Counted from the stretch's first letter, positions 32,852 to 41,644 are shown. The stretch is 64,000 nucleotides of DNA from JAJISG01 sp964347325 (GCA_964347325.1 CAYFYA010000001.1:124001-188000), one strand, 5' to 3'. Notes: a model not told the origin generated them from the letters alone. A program made the numbers and translations.

Positions 32852-33964
32852 ATGAGGTCGATCGTCAACAGAGCTATCGCTAGATACGAGAACCGAGAGA
32901 GAGAAGCCCCCTCTCCGCCGTCGGAGTCCGTCGACTCCGAGGATGATGAGGAACTCAAGAAGATCGTGCGGTCCCTGAGCGTCAGCATCAAGATCCTCGG
33001 ATGCGGGGGTGGTGGGTCAAACACCATCAATAGGCTCTGCGAGTCCAAGGTTGTGGGTGCCCAGCTCTGTGCAATAAACACCGATGCGAAACACCTCCTG
33101 CACATAACGTCCCCGAAGAAGATGCTTATTGGGAAGAGAATCACCCGCGGACTGGGAGCAGGGGCGATCCCCGATGTGGGCGAGCGTGCCGCTAGGGAGA
33201 GCGAGTCCGAGATTAGGGACTTCCTCGAGGGCTCCAATGTCGTCTTCGTGACGGCCGGCCTTGGAGGGGGAACGGGAACCGGGAGCGCCCATCTGGTGGC
33301 CAGGCAAGCGAAGGAGGTCGGTGCCTTGGTCATGAGCGTAGTCACGATGCCCTTCTCCGCCGAGGGCAAGATGAGGAGGGAGAACGCCGATTGGGGCCTG
33401 GAGAAGCTGCGTCGATACTGTGACACGACGGTCGTGATAGAGAACGACATGTTGCTGGACCTCGTGCCTCAGCTCCCCATAGATGCCGCCTTCAAGGTTG
33501 CCGATGAGATCCTCACCCAGAGCCTCAAAGGGATGACCGAGATCGTCACCCGTCCCGGCCTAGTCAACATCGACTTCAGCGACCTCAGAACAATCATAGA
33601 GGACGGCGGGGTGGCCATGATAGGCATGGGGGAGGGCTCGGGCGAACACCATAGGATAGACATCGCCGTGGCGGAGGCCCTGGAGTCCCCCCTGCTGGGA
33701 GAGGTGGATCTCAGTCAGGTCAGCGGTGCTCTCATCAGGGTCGTAGGCGGGCCGAACCTTACAGTATCGGAGGCAGAGCGAGCCGCTGAGCTCATAGGGG
33801 AAAGGATCAACCCGACGGCAAGAATCATCTGGGGCTGCACAGTGGAGTCCTCCCTCCGGGACGACGTCAGGGTCCTAGTTGTCCTCACGGGCGTCCAGGG
33901 TGAGCGTCTCCTGGGAAAGGAGACGAGCCACATAGTGGAGGGAGAGGTAGACCTTATTCGGTGA
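32852..33964 (+). CDS. ftsZ: Cell division GTPase FtsZ
   Basis: The protein of about 370 residues has an acidic N-terminal linker (to residue ~40) and then the tubulin-like GTPase. ILGCGGGGSNTINRL is the first nucleotide loop, GLGGGTGTGSAHLVA the tubulin signature, and NIDFSDLRTIIEDGG contains the T7-loop acidic residues that trigger GTP hydrolysis in the neighbour subunit. It is a true FtsZ, most like the archaeal FtsZ2 group, not CetZ. It forms the division ring. ATG 32852 is used; ATG 32840 is also in frame. Its stop overlaps the RNase P gene by four bases (GTGA). Confidence 0.92.
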   Translation: MRSIVNRAIARYENREREAPSPPSESVDSEDDEELKKIVRSLSVSIKILGCGGGGSNTINRLCESKVVGAQLCAINTDAKHLLHITSPKKMLIGKRITRGLGAGAIPDVGERAARESESEIRDFLEGSNVVFVTAGLGGGTGTGSAHLVARQAKEVGALVMSVVTMPFSAEGKMRRENADWGLEKLRRYCDTTVVIENDMLLDLVPQLPIDAAFKVADEILTQSLKGMTEIVTRPGLVNIDFSDLRTIIEDGGVAMIGMGEGSGEHHRIDIAVAEALESPLLGEVDLSQVSGALIRVVGGPNLTVSEAERAAELIGERINPTARIIWGCTVESSLRDDVRVLVVLTGVQGERLLGKETSHIVEGEVDLIR

Positions 33965-34308
33965 CCCCCTACTCCCCCTCGGAGATTCCCACGGTCGTCA
34001 AAGACAAGATAGGACGAAGCCGGTACGTGGTCTTCAGGGTGGAGAGCGACGAAGCCCTGGAGATATCGGAGTTAATCAAGGCCTTGAGAGAGGCGTCGAA
34101 CTCGCTACCTCGGGAGTCCAGGCCCTCCCTGGTGTCCTACGAAGGGGGGCTGGGTATCGTCCGCTGCGCCCACACCGATAAGGAGGAAGTCATCGGGCTC
34201 CTCCGGGCCATCAGTACCATTGGCCGCCAGGAGGTGTGCGTCACGACGCTTGGCACCTCGGGAACCATCCGCAGAGCCCGAGAGAAGTATGTTGACGGCC
34301 GTCACTAG
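33961..34308 (+). CDS. rnp2: Ribonuclease P protein component 2 (Pop5 homologue)
   Basis: The 115-residue protein matches archaeal Pop5/Rnp2, which binds the catalytic domain of RNase P RNA together with Rnp3. RSRYVVFRVESDEALEISEL starts the fold, GLGIVRCAHTDKEEVIGLL is the central strand-helix, and TLGTSGTIRRAREKY is the typical end. It starts at GTG 33961 inside the ftsZ stop. Pop5 normally sits near psmA in the archaeal superoperon, and psmA is next here. Confidence 0.85.
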   Translation: MTPYSPSEIPTVVKDKIGRSRYVVFRVESDEALEISELIKALREASNSLPRESRPSLVSYEGGLGIVRCAHTDKEEVIGLLRAISTIGRQEVCVTTLGTSGTIRRAREKYVDGRH

Positions 34309-34442
34309 CGAGGGAGGACAGGGGAGGAGGGGTAGTGTACGACCCGGAACCGAGGTTCGCGGCTTCTCATTGGAGACTTCTTCCAGCCCTTCCCCAGACT
34401 GTCAATTGACTCGTTATTTGTCCCCTGAAACTCGTGGCGAAG

Positions 34443-34452
34443 GTTTATTATT
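34443..34452 (+). promoter_or_regulatory. Probable TATA box of psmA
   Basis: GTTTATTATT is 32-41 bases before ATG 34484. The 175-base gap behind it holds no gene that I can support. Confidence 0.5.
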
Positions 34453-34483
34453 TCTAGGATGTTAGTTGGGCGAAGGTAGTACA

Positions 34484-35203
34484 ATGCAGCCGGGTCAAAT
34501 GGCATATGATCGTGCAATCACAGTCTTCTCCCCGGACGGCCGCCTCTTCCAGGTCGAGTACGCAAGGGTGGCGGTCACCAGGGGAGCAACCACTGCAGGA
34601 CTCAAGTACAAGGATGGTGTCGTTCTACTGGCTGGGAAGGGGGTGAGCAGCCGCCTCATGGAGGCCAGCTCCATCGAGAAGATCTTCCAGATCGACGAGC
34701 ACATCGGCTGCGCGACCTCAGGCCTGGTTGCCGACGCCCGAGTCCTGGTGGACTACGCCAGGATCGTGGCCCAGATAAACAAGGTAACCTACAACGAGCT
34801 GATCTCGGTGGACATGCTTGTCAAGAGGGTCTGCGACTACAAGCAGAACTACACCCAATACGGTGGGGTGAGGCCCTTTGGTACGGCGCTTTTGATCGGC
34901 GGGGCCGATGAGCAGGGTGTCCACCTCTACGAGACGGACCCGAGCGGGGCCCTGGTCTCCTACAAGGCCGGCAGCATCGGCTCGGGGAGCAACACCGTCC
35001 GAGAGGTCTTCGAGGAGAAGTACGAGGAAGGGATGGAAGAGGACGCTGCGATCCTCCTGGGACTGGAAGCCCTCCAGAAAGCCTCGGAGGAGAAGCTGAA
35101 GGCCGACGCGGTTGAGGTAGGGGTGGTGCAGCCAGGGAAGAGGTTCCGAATGCTCACCCTACAGGAAGTGGAGGCCTTCCTGCGCAGGGTCCGGGAGACC
35201 TAG
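34484..35203 (+). CDS. psmA: Proteasome subunit alpha
   Basis: The 239-residue subunit forms the outer heptameric rings of the 20S proteasome. The alpha-type N terminus MQPGQMAYDRAITVFSPDGR with VEYAR is the gate region, and GCATSGLVADARVLVDYAR is the conserved helix 2 region. The catalytic beta subunit is not in the window. ATG 34484 gives the standard alpha N terminus. SBDS follows seven bases downstream, the usual archaeal order. Confidence 0.95.
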   Translation: MQPGQMAYDRAITVFSPDGRLFQVEYARVAVTRGATTAGLKYKDGVVLLAGKGVSSRLMEASSIEKIFQIDEHIGCATSGLVADARVLVDYARIVAQINKVTYNELISVDMLVKRVCDYKQNYTQYGGVRPFGTALLIGGADEQGVHLYETDPSGALVSYKAGSIGSGSNTVREVFEEKYEEGMEEDAAILLGLEALQKASEEKLKADAVEVGVVQPGKRFRMLTLQEVEAFLRRVRET

Positions 35204-35210
35204 GGAAGCT

Positions 35211-35933
35211 ATGCCCAAGGAGCTCAGAACCGGCCACCACGAGGTTTTCGACGAGATGGTTACCGCCCGCCTGGAGAAGGGGGGCGAGACCTTTGAGATT
35301 CTGGTGCAGCCTGGCGCAGTGGAGAAGATCAGGGCCGGCAAGAAAATCGACCTGGTGGAGAGCCTGGCCGTCGACGCAGTCTTCAGAGACGTGAAGAAGG
35401 GGCTCAGGGCCTCCGAGGAGAAGATGAAGGAGTTGTTTGGGACCGACGACGCGGTCAAGGTGGCGGAGATTGTCATCAAGAAGGGCGAAGTCCACCTCAG
35501 CACCGAGCAGCGGAGGGCCCTCCAAGAGATTAAGCGGAGGCGGATTGTCGCTCACATCGCCGCCAACGCGGTGAACCCTCAGACAGGGACCCCCCATCCA
35601 CCGCAGAGAATCGAACTAGCCCTGGAAGAGGCAAAGCTTCACATCGACCCCATAAAGTCGGTGGAGGAGCAGGTCCCCCGCGTCCTGGAGGCCCTGCGCC
35701 CGCTACTGCCGATCAGCATGGAGAAGGTGAAGGTGGCCATCAAGCTACCCGCCTCCCATGCCGGGAGGGCTTACGGCGAGATTCGCAGCTACGGTGAAGT
35801 CATCAGAGAGGAGTGGCAGACGGACGGCTCCTGGATCGGCGTCGTGGAGGTTCCCGCGGGCCTCCAGGGTGAGCTCTTCGACAGGCTAAACGAACGCACC
35901 CACGGCAATGTGGATACCAAGATAGTGAAGTGA
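35211..35933 (+). CDS. Ribosome maturation protein SBDS homologue
   Basis: The 240-residue protein has the three SBDS domains: an N-terminal FYSH domain (about 1-95; GGETFEILVQPGAVEKIRAG), a helical middle domain (EIKRRRIVAHIAANAVNPQT), and a ferredoxin-like C-terminal domain. In archaea and eukaryotes it helps release the anti-association factor aIF6 from the 50S subunit. Its place between psmA and the exosome genes is strongly conserved in archaea. Confidence 0.95.
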   Translation: MPKELRTGHHEVFDEMVTARLEKGGETFEILVQPGAVEKIRAGKKIDLVESLAVDAVFRDVKKGLRASEEKMKELFGTDDAVKVAEIVIKKGEVHLSTEQRRALQEIKRRRIVAHIAANAVNPQTGTPHPPQRIELALEEAKLHIDPIKSVEEQVPRVLEALRPLLPISMEKVKVAIKLPASHAGRAYGEIRSYGEVIREEWQTDGSWIGVVEVPAGLQGELFDRLNERTHGNVDTKIVK

Positions 35934-35958
35934 TTCCAGTCCGGTACCTTCACGACAA

Positions 35959-35968
35959 TTCTTAAGTA
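35959..35968 (+). promoter_or_regulatory. Probable internal promoter before rrp4
   Basis: TTCTTAAGTA predicts a transcript start near 35992. The exosome genes can therefore be transcribed separately from psmA-SBDS. Confidence 0.45.
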
Positions 35969-36016
35969 AGCCCCCTTCCTACCAAGGTAGAAGCGAGACA
36001 GGAATGAGTGAGCGTT

Positions 36017-36697
36017 ATGGATAAGCCCCCTGTGCGGGAAGTTGTAGTTCCCGGAGACATTTTGGATGGGGCGGGATTGAAGCCGGGTGTGGGCACCTTC
36101 AGCGAAGGCGGCCACATCTACGCTGCCCGCCTCGGCATAAAGAGCGAACGAGCTGGTTACGTGAACGTGATTCCCCTGGGCGGAACCTACATCCCGAGGC
36201 CTGGGGACGCCGTCATAGGCAAGGTCGTTGACCTAGGCCCCTCCTACTGGTTGGTGGACATCAAGTCGCCATATCCGGCTCCCCTTCACGTCAATGAAGT
36301 GCCGTGGAGGGTGGACTTTGGCGACACCGCCCGATACCTGGACGTGGAGGACGCCATCCTGGCGAAGATTCTCAACGTGGACGAGACCAGGAGGGTCAGC
36401 TTGACTATGAAGAACCACACCTCCAGGAAGCTGACGGGCGGTCAGATAGTCGAAATATCTCACGCCAAGGTTCCCAGGGTGATCGGGAAGAAGGGAAGCA
36501 TGATCAACCTCATCAAGGGGTACACCAAGTGTAGGATGTTCGTCGGTCAGAATGGCAGAATATGGATAGACGGTGAGCTGGACGACATGATTCACACCGT
36601 CAGCGCCGTCAAGATGATCGAGGATCAGGCCCAGACCATGGGTCTGACGGAGTCGGTGAGAGCGCACCTGGAGAGTGTGTACCCGAAGAGCGAGTAG
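36017..36697 (+). CDS. rrp4: Exosome RNA-binding subunit Rrp4
   Basis: The protein of about 226 residues caps the archaeal exosome. It has an N-terminal domain (REVVVPGDILDG), an S1 domain in the middle (GDAVIGKVVDLGPSYWLVDI) and a KH domain (KVPRVIGKKGSMINLIKGYT). It binds substrate RNA above the Rrp41/Rrp42 ring. The start is ATG 36017, with GTG 36008 three codons earlier as an alternative. The stop lies 14 bases before rrp41. Confidence 0.94.
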   Translation: MDKPPVREVVVPGDILDGAGLKPGVGTFSEGGHIYAARLGIKSERAGYVNVIPLGGTYIPRPGDAVIGKVVDLGPSYWLVDIKSPYPAPLHVNEVPWRVDFGDTARYLDVEDAILAKILNVDETRRVSLTMKNHTSRKLTGGQIVEISHAKVPRVIGKKGSMINLIKGYTKCRMFVGQNGRIWIDGELDDMIHTVSAVKMIEDQAQTMGLTESVRAHLESVYPKSE

Positions 36698-36711
36698 TTA
36701 GGTGATGTTCT

Positions 36712-37473
36712 ATGGCTGATAAGCCCAAGCTAATAAACTCTAAAGGCGTAAGACTGGATGGAAGAAAGGCCAACGAGCTACGGTCCATAAAGATCGAGGC
36801 CGGCGTACTCAAGAGAGCGGACGGAAGCGCCTATCTGGAATGGGGAAACAACCGGGTCATGGCCGCCGTCTACGGCCCCAGGGAGTGCCACCCTAGGCAC
36901 CTTCAGGACCCGGGCAAAGCCCTGGTCCAATGCAGGTACAACATGGCCTCCTTCTCCGTGAGCGACCGGAAGAGACCGGGTCCCGACCGACGCTCCATCG
37001 AGATCTCCAAGGTGATAGGCGAGGCGTTCTCCTCCGTGGTCTTCGTGGAGCAGTTCCCGCGGGCGTCGGTGGAAGTCTTCATCGAGATTCTCCAGGCGGA
37101 CGCTGGTACGAGGTGTGCAGGCCTCACGGCAGCCTCCGTGGCCCTTGCCGACGCCGGCATTCCCATGAGGGACATGGTGGCGTCGTGCGCCTTCGGTAAG
37201 ATTGGCGGGAAGGTCGTTCTTGATCTGGACAAGGAGGAGGACAACTATGGTGAGGCGGATGTGCCCCTGGCCATAGTCCCACGCACCGACGAGATAGTCC
37301 TGCTCCAGATGGACGGTGACTTGACTGCCAAGGAATTCCAGCAGGGTCTCAAGATGGGCATGGAGGCGTGCAAGAGCATCTACGAAATGCAGAAGGAGGC
37401 CCTCAAGAAGAGGTACGCAGTAACCCTCGAGGAGGCCGACGTGGAAGAGGAGCACCTCCAGGAGGAGGCTTAG
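36712..37473 (+). CDS. rrp41: Exosome catalytic subunit Rrp41
   Basis: The 253-residue RNase PH-fold protein is the phosphorolytic subunit. RLDGRKANELRSIKIEAGVL is the typical start, CRYNMASFSVSDRKRPGPDRRS contains the RNA- and phosphate-binding arginines, and DAGTRCAGLTAASVALADAG with DLDKEEDNYGEADVP holds the active-site acidic residues. With Rrp42 it forms the hexameric ring that degrades RNA 3' to 5'. The C-terminal acidic extension is common. Confidence 0.95.
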   Translation: MADKPKLINSKGVRLDGRKANELRSIKIEAGVLKRADGSAYLEWGNNRVMAAVYGPRECHPRHLQDPGKALVQCRYNMASFSVSDRKRPGPDRRSIEISKVIGEAFSSVVFVEQFPRASVEVFIEILQADAGTRCAGLTAASVALADAGIPMRDMVASCAFGKIGGKVVLDLDKEEDNYGEADVPLAIVPRTDEIVLLQMDGDLTAKEFQQGLKMGMEACKSIYEMQKEALKKRYAVTLEEADVEEEHLQEEA

Positions 37474-37474
37474 C

Positions 37475-38254
37475 ATGGCCGAAGTGGTCCACGAGCTCAT
37501 GAGGAATCACATCCAGAAGCTGGCAGACTCTGGCAAGAGGGTGGATGGCCGGGGGCTTGAGGACTTCAGGCCCATCTCCATCACCAAGGGATACGTGGAT
37601 ACCGCCGAGGGTAGCGCCCGAGTCAGGCTGGGGAACACCGACGTCCTTGTCGGAGTCAAGCTCGAGATCGGCCAACCGTATCCCGACTCGCCCGATTCGG
37701 GTGTCCTGGTTACCAATGCGGAGCTCATCCCCATGGCCAGTCCCACCTTCGAATCCGGTCCCCCCAGGCCCGAAGCCATAGAGGTGGCCCGGGTGGTGGA
37801 TCGTGGGATCCGGGAGACGGGGACGGTGGACATGGCCAAGCTGTGCATCGAGGAGGGGGAGAAGGTGTGGATCCTCTTCATCGATGTCCATGTACTGGAT
37901 TACGACGGCAACCTATTCGACGCCAGTAACTACGCGGCCCTGGCCGCCCTGACGAGCACCACTATCCCTGGCGCCTCCAAGCTGGAGGGTGGGAAGGACG
38001 CCCCCCTGAAGGTACAACACCATCCTATCTCGGTGACTGCCTGTAAGATCGGGGACATACTGTTCATCGACCCCTCTCTGGATGAGGAGAGGATTGCAGA
38101 CGCACGGTTGACGGTCACCACCGACGAGAAGGGGCACATCAGGGCCATGCAGAAAGGGTTAAAAGGCAGCTTCACGGTTGACGAGGTCGACCGGGTCATC
38201 GCTCTCTCCCAGAAGATTGGCGAGGAAGTGAGGAAGCAGGTTTTGGAGGCCTAG
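37475..38254 (+). CDS. rrp42: Exosome subunit Rrp42
   Basis: The 259-residue RNase PH-fold subunit is catalytically silent but needed for ring assembly. KRVDGRGLEDFRPISITKGY and DTAEGSARVRLGNTDVLVGV are family motifs, and ALTSTTIPGASKLEGGKDAP replaces the active segment of Rrp41. ATG 37475 follows the rrp41 stop by one base. The two are always adjacent in archaea. Confidence 0.95.
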   Translation: MAEVVHELMRNHIQKLADSGKRVDGRGLEDFRPISITKGYVDTAEGSARVRLGNTDVLVGVKLEIGQPYPDSPDSGVLVTNAELIPMASPTFESGPPRPEAIEVARVVDRGIRETGTVDMAKLCIEEGEKVWILFIDVHVLDYDGNLFDASNYAALAALTSTTIPGASKLEGGKDAPLKVQHHPISVTACKIGDILFIDPSLDEERIADARLTVTTDEKGHIRAMQKGLKGSFTVDEVDRVIALSQKIGEEVRKQVLEA

Positions 38255-38258
38255 GGCA

Positions 38259-38555
38259 GTGGCTCGACGGACGAAGAAGGTGGGTGCCGCAGGCTCCTTC
38301 GGGCCCCGCTACGGTGTGAGGGCGCGCAGGAGGACCGGGGCCATTCTCGAGAGGAAATCCCGGTGGCACGTGTGCCCACGATGCCGCCATCCCTCCGTGA
38401 AGAGGGTCGCCTCCGGAATCTGGAGGTGTCGGCGGTGTGACTTCAGCTTCGCAGGGGGCGCCTACCGCCCTATAGTTACTACCGCCGTCAGAAGGCAGGT
38501 CTCTCGGCGCACGTCCCTGGAGGAGATCGAGGTCCCCGAAGGATCGGAGGAGTGA
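38259..38555 (+). CDS. rpl37ae: Ribosomal protein L37Ae
   Basis: The 98-residue large-subunit protein starts ARRTKKVGAAGSFGPRYGVR and has a zinc ribbon with CPRC and CRRC, followed by FSFAGGAYRP, which is invariant in L37Ae. It extends about 15 residues beyond short homologues with an acidic tail (EEIEVPEGSEE). It starts at GTG 38259, four bases after the rrp42 stop. Confidence 0.93.
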   Translation: MARRTKKVGAAGSFGPRYGVRARRRTGAILERKSRWHVCPRCRHPSVKRVASGIWRCRRCDFSFAGGAYRPIVTTAVRRQVSRRTSLEEIEVPEGSEE

Positions 38556-38557
38556 AG

Positions 38558-38692
38558 ATGTACAAGTGCGCAGTCTGCCACGAACCTGTCAGGGCCAACA
38601 TAAACACCGTCGGAATCCAGTGCGAGCACTGCGGCTCCAAGATCTTCTACAAGGAGAGGCCCAACGTCAAGAAGGTCATCAAGGTGCGATAG
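38558..38692 (+). CDS. rpoP: RNA polymerase subunit Rpo12 (P)
   Basis: The 44-residue zinc-ribbon subunit begins MYKCAVCHEPVRANINTVGI and contains CAVC and CEHCGSK, ending in VIKVR. It corresponds to eukaryotic RPB12 and anchors the assembly platform of polymerase. The start follows the rpl37ae stop by two bases, and the pcc1 GTG follows its stop directly. Confidence 0.93.
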   Translation: MYKCAVCHEPVRANINTVGIQCEHCGSKIFYKERPNVKKVIKVR

Positions 38693-38926
38693 GTGAGGAA
38701 GGCCACGATAGTTCTGACCACAGAACACGGGGAAAGGCTGGAGGCAGCCCTGGCACCTGAGGCGAGAAGGGCTCTCCCCAGAACCACCGTCTCTACGTCG
38801 TCGCGTGAGGACGGGTTCAGGCTTGACATCGAGGCGAGGGATACCAGCGCCCTCAGGGCCGCCCTCAACTCCTACCTCAGGTGGATCTCCACAGCCTTGA
38901 AGATGATGAAGGAGGCCAGAGGATGA
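38693..38926 (+). CDS. pcc1: KEOPS complex subunit Pcc1
   Basis: The 77-residue protein has the Pcc1 fold. KATIVLTTEHGERLEAALAPE gives strand and helix, and DIEARDTSALRAALNSYLRW is the second helix, which forms the dimer. KEOPS makes the t6A modification at position 37 of ANN-reading tRNAs, and Pcc1 is the dimerisation subunit. It starts at GTG 38693 with no spacing after rpoP and overlaps the prefoldin start (ATGA). Confidence 0.88.
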   Translation: MRKATIVLTTEHGERLEAALAPEARRALPRTTVSTSSREDGFRLDIEARDTSALRAALNSYLRWISTALKMMKEARG

Positions 38927-39297
38927 AGGAGATACCCCCACAGCTCCAGAATCAAATCAACCAGTTCCGACAGCTCCAGCAGCAACTCCAGGTCATAACC
39001 GCCCAGAGAGTCCAGATGGAGACGAGGCTGAAGGAGGTGGAGGTCACCTTGGAGGAGCTCTCGAAGGCCGAGGACAAGACCCCCATATACAGGAGTATCG
39101 GCAGCCTGCTCATCAGGGCCAAGGAAAAGGACGACGTCAAGAAAGAGCTGGAGGACCAGAAGGAGACTCTGGCCATCCGGGTGAAGACGCTGGAGAAGCA
39201 GGAGAAGTCCCTGGCCGAGCGATATGAGAGGATGCAGCAACAGATCTCCGAGGCCCTGGGCGGCGCCGGCCTCGGTGGTGGAGCCGGAGCTAGCTAG
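38923..39297 (+). CDS. pfdB: Prefoldin subunit beta
   Basis: The 124-residue protein is a coiled-coil hairpin: helix 1 from about residue 5 to 50, a beta segment around KTPIYRSIGSLLIR, and helix 2 to about 110, ending in a Gly-Ala-rich tail. It forms hexameric prefoldin with the alpha subunit and passes unfolded proteins to the chaperonin. The start overlaps the pcc1 stop. Confidence 0.93.
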   Translation: MKEIPPQLQNQINQFRQLQQQLQVITAQRVQMETRLKEVEVTLEELSKAEDKTPIYRSIGSLLIRAKEKDDVKKELEDQKETLAIRVKTLEKQEKSLAERYERMQQQISEALGGAGLGGGAGAS

Positions 39298-39306
39298 CTG
39301 GCAAAA

Positions 39307-39313
39307 CGGTTAA
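39307..39313 (+). promoter_or_regulatory. Probable TATA box of the DUF106 gene
   Basis: CGGTTAA lies about 30 bases before ATG 39338, supporting the shorter start and a separate transcript for DUF106-cmk-cbf5. Confidence 0.45.
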
Positions 39314-39337
39314 GTGCCGCCCCCAGTTGGTGTACAC

Positions 39338-39985
39338 ATGGCTGAGCGAGGTCCCGCACCGTCCCAAGCCGCCCAGCCCATGCTCATGCTCATGATGTTC
39401 ATGGTGGTCATGTTCATTCTGTTCATCCCCCAGGCTAGAGCCGCTCTGGGTCTGGCCGCCGGGTTCGTGTTGGAACCGCTGATCGGCTTCGGCGGGAGGT
39501 ACCCCGTGGCCACAATCATTCTGGCGGGAATGATACCGCTGACGATCTCCATCGTCCTGCGACACTTCATGGTGGACTGGATGGCTGCCGGTAGGATGGC
39601 GGAGGTGAACAGGGCCATCGGCAAGGAGATGCGCCAGGCTCTATCCCAGCGAAACCAGGTCAAGATGAAGAAGCTGCAGGAGACCAGGGCGGAAGTGATG
39701 AAGGAGTTCGGCCCCGTCATGAGCGCCCAGATGAAACCGACGGTCATCACCATGCTCCTCTTCATCACTGTCTTCGCGTGGTTGAGCACCTACGTCTACT
39801 CGACCCCCGCCGATTTGACCTTCGCCGTTCCGTGGGATTCCAACGCCTTCCTGCCCCACTCGACGGTCCTGCCCAACTGGATCCTGCTCTATTCTGCCCT
39901 GACCCTACCCCTTAGCCTGGTGCTTCCCCGGGTCCTGAAGTACTACTCTTTCACCCGGAAGCTTCAGGCGATGGGGCAGGGCTAG
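39338..39985 (+). CDS. DUF106 membrane insertase (Oxa1/YidC/EMC3-like)
   Basis: The 215-residue protein has a first transmembrane helix (MLMLMMFMVVMFILFIP), a second near PVATIILAGMIPLTISIVL, a cytoplasmic coiled-coil region of basic helices (RQALSQRNQVKMKKLQETRA), a third helix (VITMLLFITVFAWLS) and a last helix around WILLYSALTLPLSLVL. DUF106 proteins are the archaeal members of the Oxa1 superfamily, which insert membrane proteins. The DUF106-cmk-cbf5 order is conserved in euryarchaea. Confidence 0.85.
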   Translation: MAERGPAPSQAAQPMLMLMMFMVVMFILFIPQARAALGLAAGFVLEPLIGFGGRYPVATIILAGMIPLTISIVLRHFMVDWMAAGRMAEVNRAIGKEMRQALSQRNQVKMKKLQETRAEVMKEFGPVMSAQMKPTVITMLLFITVFAWLSTYVYSTPADLTFAVPWDSNAFLPHSTVLPNWILLYSALTLPLSLVLPRVLKYYSFTRKLQAMGQG

Positions 39986-39994
39986 GGGAGCCGC

Positions 39995-40540
39995 ATGCCC
40001 AAGGTCATCGCCATAGGCGGTCCTCCGGGAAGCGGGAAGACGACCGTAGCAGAGCTACTCGCCACGAGGAAGGGGTTTCGGCTGGTCTCAGCCGGCCAGC
40101 TCTTTCGCCGCATGGCTGACGAGCGAAACCTCAGCCTGGAGCAGTTCGGGGAGCTGGCATCGAGGGATCACGCCATCGACCGTGAGCTGGACGGCACCGT
40201 TGCTGAGGAGGTGCAATCCTGTGTCTCGGATGGTCAGGATGTCGTCGTAGAGGGGAGGCTCCAGGCAATCCTGCTGCAGCGGGTGGGACTAGAACCCCTC
40301 AAGGTGTGGTTGGATGCCCCCCTGAACGTCAGGGTCGAGCGTATCTCTGGGAGGGAGTCGAAGACCAGGGTGGCGGCGCGCTCAGAGATAGTCGAGAGGC
40401 AGGCTCTCGAGGCCCAGAGGTACCGCGAGATCTACGGGATAGACTTGGAGGAGGTCAGTGGCTACGACCTGGTCGTGGACACGACAGGTCGGACCCCCGC
40501 GGAGCTAGTAGAATTTCTGGTTCAGGAGCTGGGCCTGTGA
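39995..40540 (+). CDS. cmk: Cytidylate kinase
   Basis: The 181-residue kinase transfers phosphate from ATP to CMP or dCMP. The P-loop is AIGGPPGSGKTTVAELL. FRLVSAGQLFR is the family segment following it. The substrate lid region is the RVERISGRESKTRVAARSEIV stretch. It is the short archaeal CMK. Its TGA overlaps the cbf5 GTG. Confidence 0.92.
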   Translation: MPKVIAIGGPPGSGKTTVAELLATRKGFRLVSAGQLFRRMADERNLSLEQFGELASRDHAIDRELDGTVAEEVQSCVSDGQDVVVEGRLQAILLQRVGLEPLKVWLDAPLNVRVERISGRESKTRVAARSEIVERQALEAQRYREIYGIDLEEVSGYDLVVDTTGRTPAELVEFLVQELGL

Positions 40541-41496
40541 CGCCCCTGGTGAAGGTGGAGGATCTCAGCCCTCCACGCTACGGGAAGGCTCCTGAGGAGC
40601 GCACCCTAGTGGAGCTGTTGGCAGCTGGCGTCGTGGTGGTCGACAAACCCCAGGGTCCGACCTCCCACCAGGTCACGTCCTGGGTGAGAGATCTGCTTGG
40701 TGTCCCCAAGGCCGCTCACGGGGGTACCCTGGACCCACGGGTTACGGGAGTCCTCCCCATCGCCCTCGATGGCGCGGTCAGGGCCGTGGACGCTCTCCAT
40801 GCGGGCCAGAAGGAATACGTGGGCGTCCTTCGTCTACATCAGGACGTTGCCGAGGACCGGGTGCGGGAGGTCCTGAAGGAGTTCGTGGGGGACATATACC
40901 AGATGCCTCCCGTCAGGGCTGCGGTCAAGCGAGAGATGAGAGTGCGCCGCATCCACAGCCTCGAGATGCTGGAGCGGCTTGGCAGGGACTTCCTGTTCCG
41001 GGTTAGGTGCGCAGCGGGTACCTACATCAGGACGCTCTGCGTGGACATCGGCGAGGCGTTGGGGGTCGGATCCCACATGCAGGACCTCAGACGGATAGGT
41101 ACAGCGGGCTTCACGGAGGATGACGCCACTTCGATGAACGACCTCAGGGATGCCTACACTTTCTGGAAGGAGGATGGAAACGCCGAAGAGATTCTGAGGA
41201 TCCTACGACCCATGGAGGTGATGTTGAGCCATCTCCCTAGGGTTGTAGTGAAAGACACGACCGTAGACGCCCTCTGCCACGGTGCCAACCTGGCCGCCCC
41301 GGGTATTGTGGAGATAGACGAAGGCCTCTCCACAGGGGATCTGGTCGCGATCCTGACCAGGAAGGGTGAGGCTATAGCCCTCGGCTTGGCGATGATGACC
41401 GCGAGTCAGATGCTCTCATCTGGCAAGGGAGTCGCGGCTCAGCTCGAGAGGGTGCTGATGAAGCCGGGCACCTACCCCAAGCTGTGGAAGAAGTAG
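40537..41496 (+). CDS. cbf5: tRNA/rRNA pseudouridine synthase Cbf5
   Basis: The 319-residue protein is archaeal Cbf5, the catalytic subunit of H/ACA ribonucleoproteins. Motif I with the catalytic aspartate is AAHGGTLDPRVTGVLPIALD, and RCAAGTYIRTLCVDIGEAL is the second TruB motif. The C-terminal PUA domain begins near LPRVVVKDTTVDALCHGANL. It starts at GTG 40537. It modifies rRNA and tRNA guided by H/ACA RNAs; Nop10 and Gar1 are not in the window. Confidence 0.94.
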   Translation: MTPLVKVEDLSPPRYGKAPEERTLVELLAAGVVVVDKPQGPTSHQVTSWVRDLLGVPKAAHGGTLDPRVTGVLPIALDGAVRAVDALHAGQKEYVGVLRLHQDVAEDRVREVLKEFVGDIYQMPPVRAAVKREMRVRRIHSLEMLERLGRDFLFRVRCAAGTYIRTLCVDIGEALGVGSHMQDLRRIGTAGFTEDDATSMNDLRDAYTFWKEDGNAEEILRILRPMEVMLSHLPRVVVKDTTVDALCHGANLAAPGIVEIDEGLSTGDLVAILTRKGEAIALGLAMMTASQMLSSGKGVAAQLERVLMKPGTYPKLWKK

Positions 41497-41553
41497 CCAT
41501 CTCGGTAGCTTTAATGAACGGGGCTCCCTTTCAAGCTCTGCTGCTTGTGCCAA

Positions 41554-41639
41554 GCCGAGGTCGCCTAGTCCGGTAGGGCGCCAGCCTGGAGAGCTGGTGG
41601 CGGGCAACCGCCTCGGGAGTTCAAATCTCCCCCTCGGCG
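41554..41639 (+). tRNA. tRNA-Ser (GGA)
   Basis: The 86-nt gene folds with acceptor GCCGAGG/CCTCGGC, discriminator G, anticodon stem CCAGC/GCTGG and loop CTGGAGA, with anticodon GGA at 41588-41590. A long class II variable arm (GGCGGGCAACCGCC) and T-arm GGGAG-TTCAAAT-CTCCC follow. The long arm and G73 identify serine. No intron and no encoded CCA. Confidence 0.95.
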
Positions 41640-41644
41640 CTCAC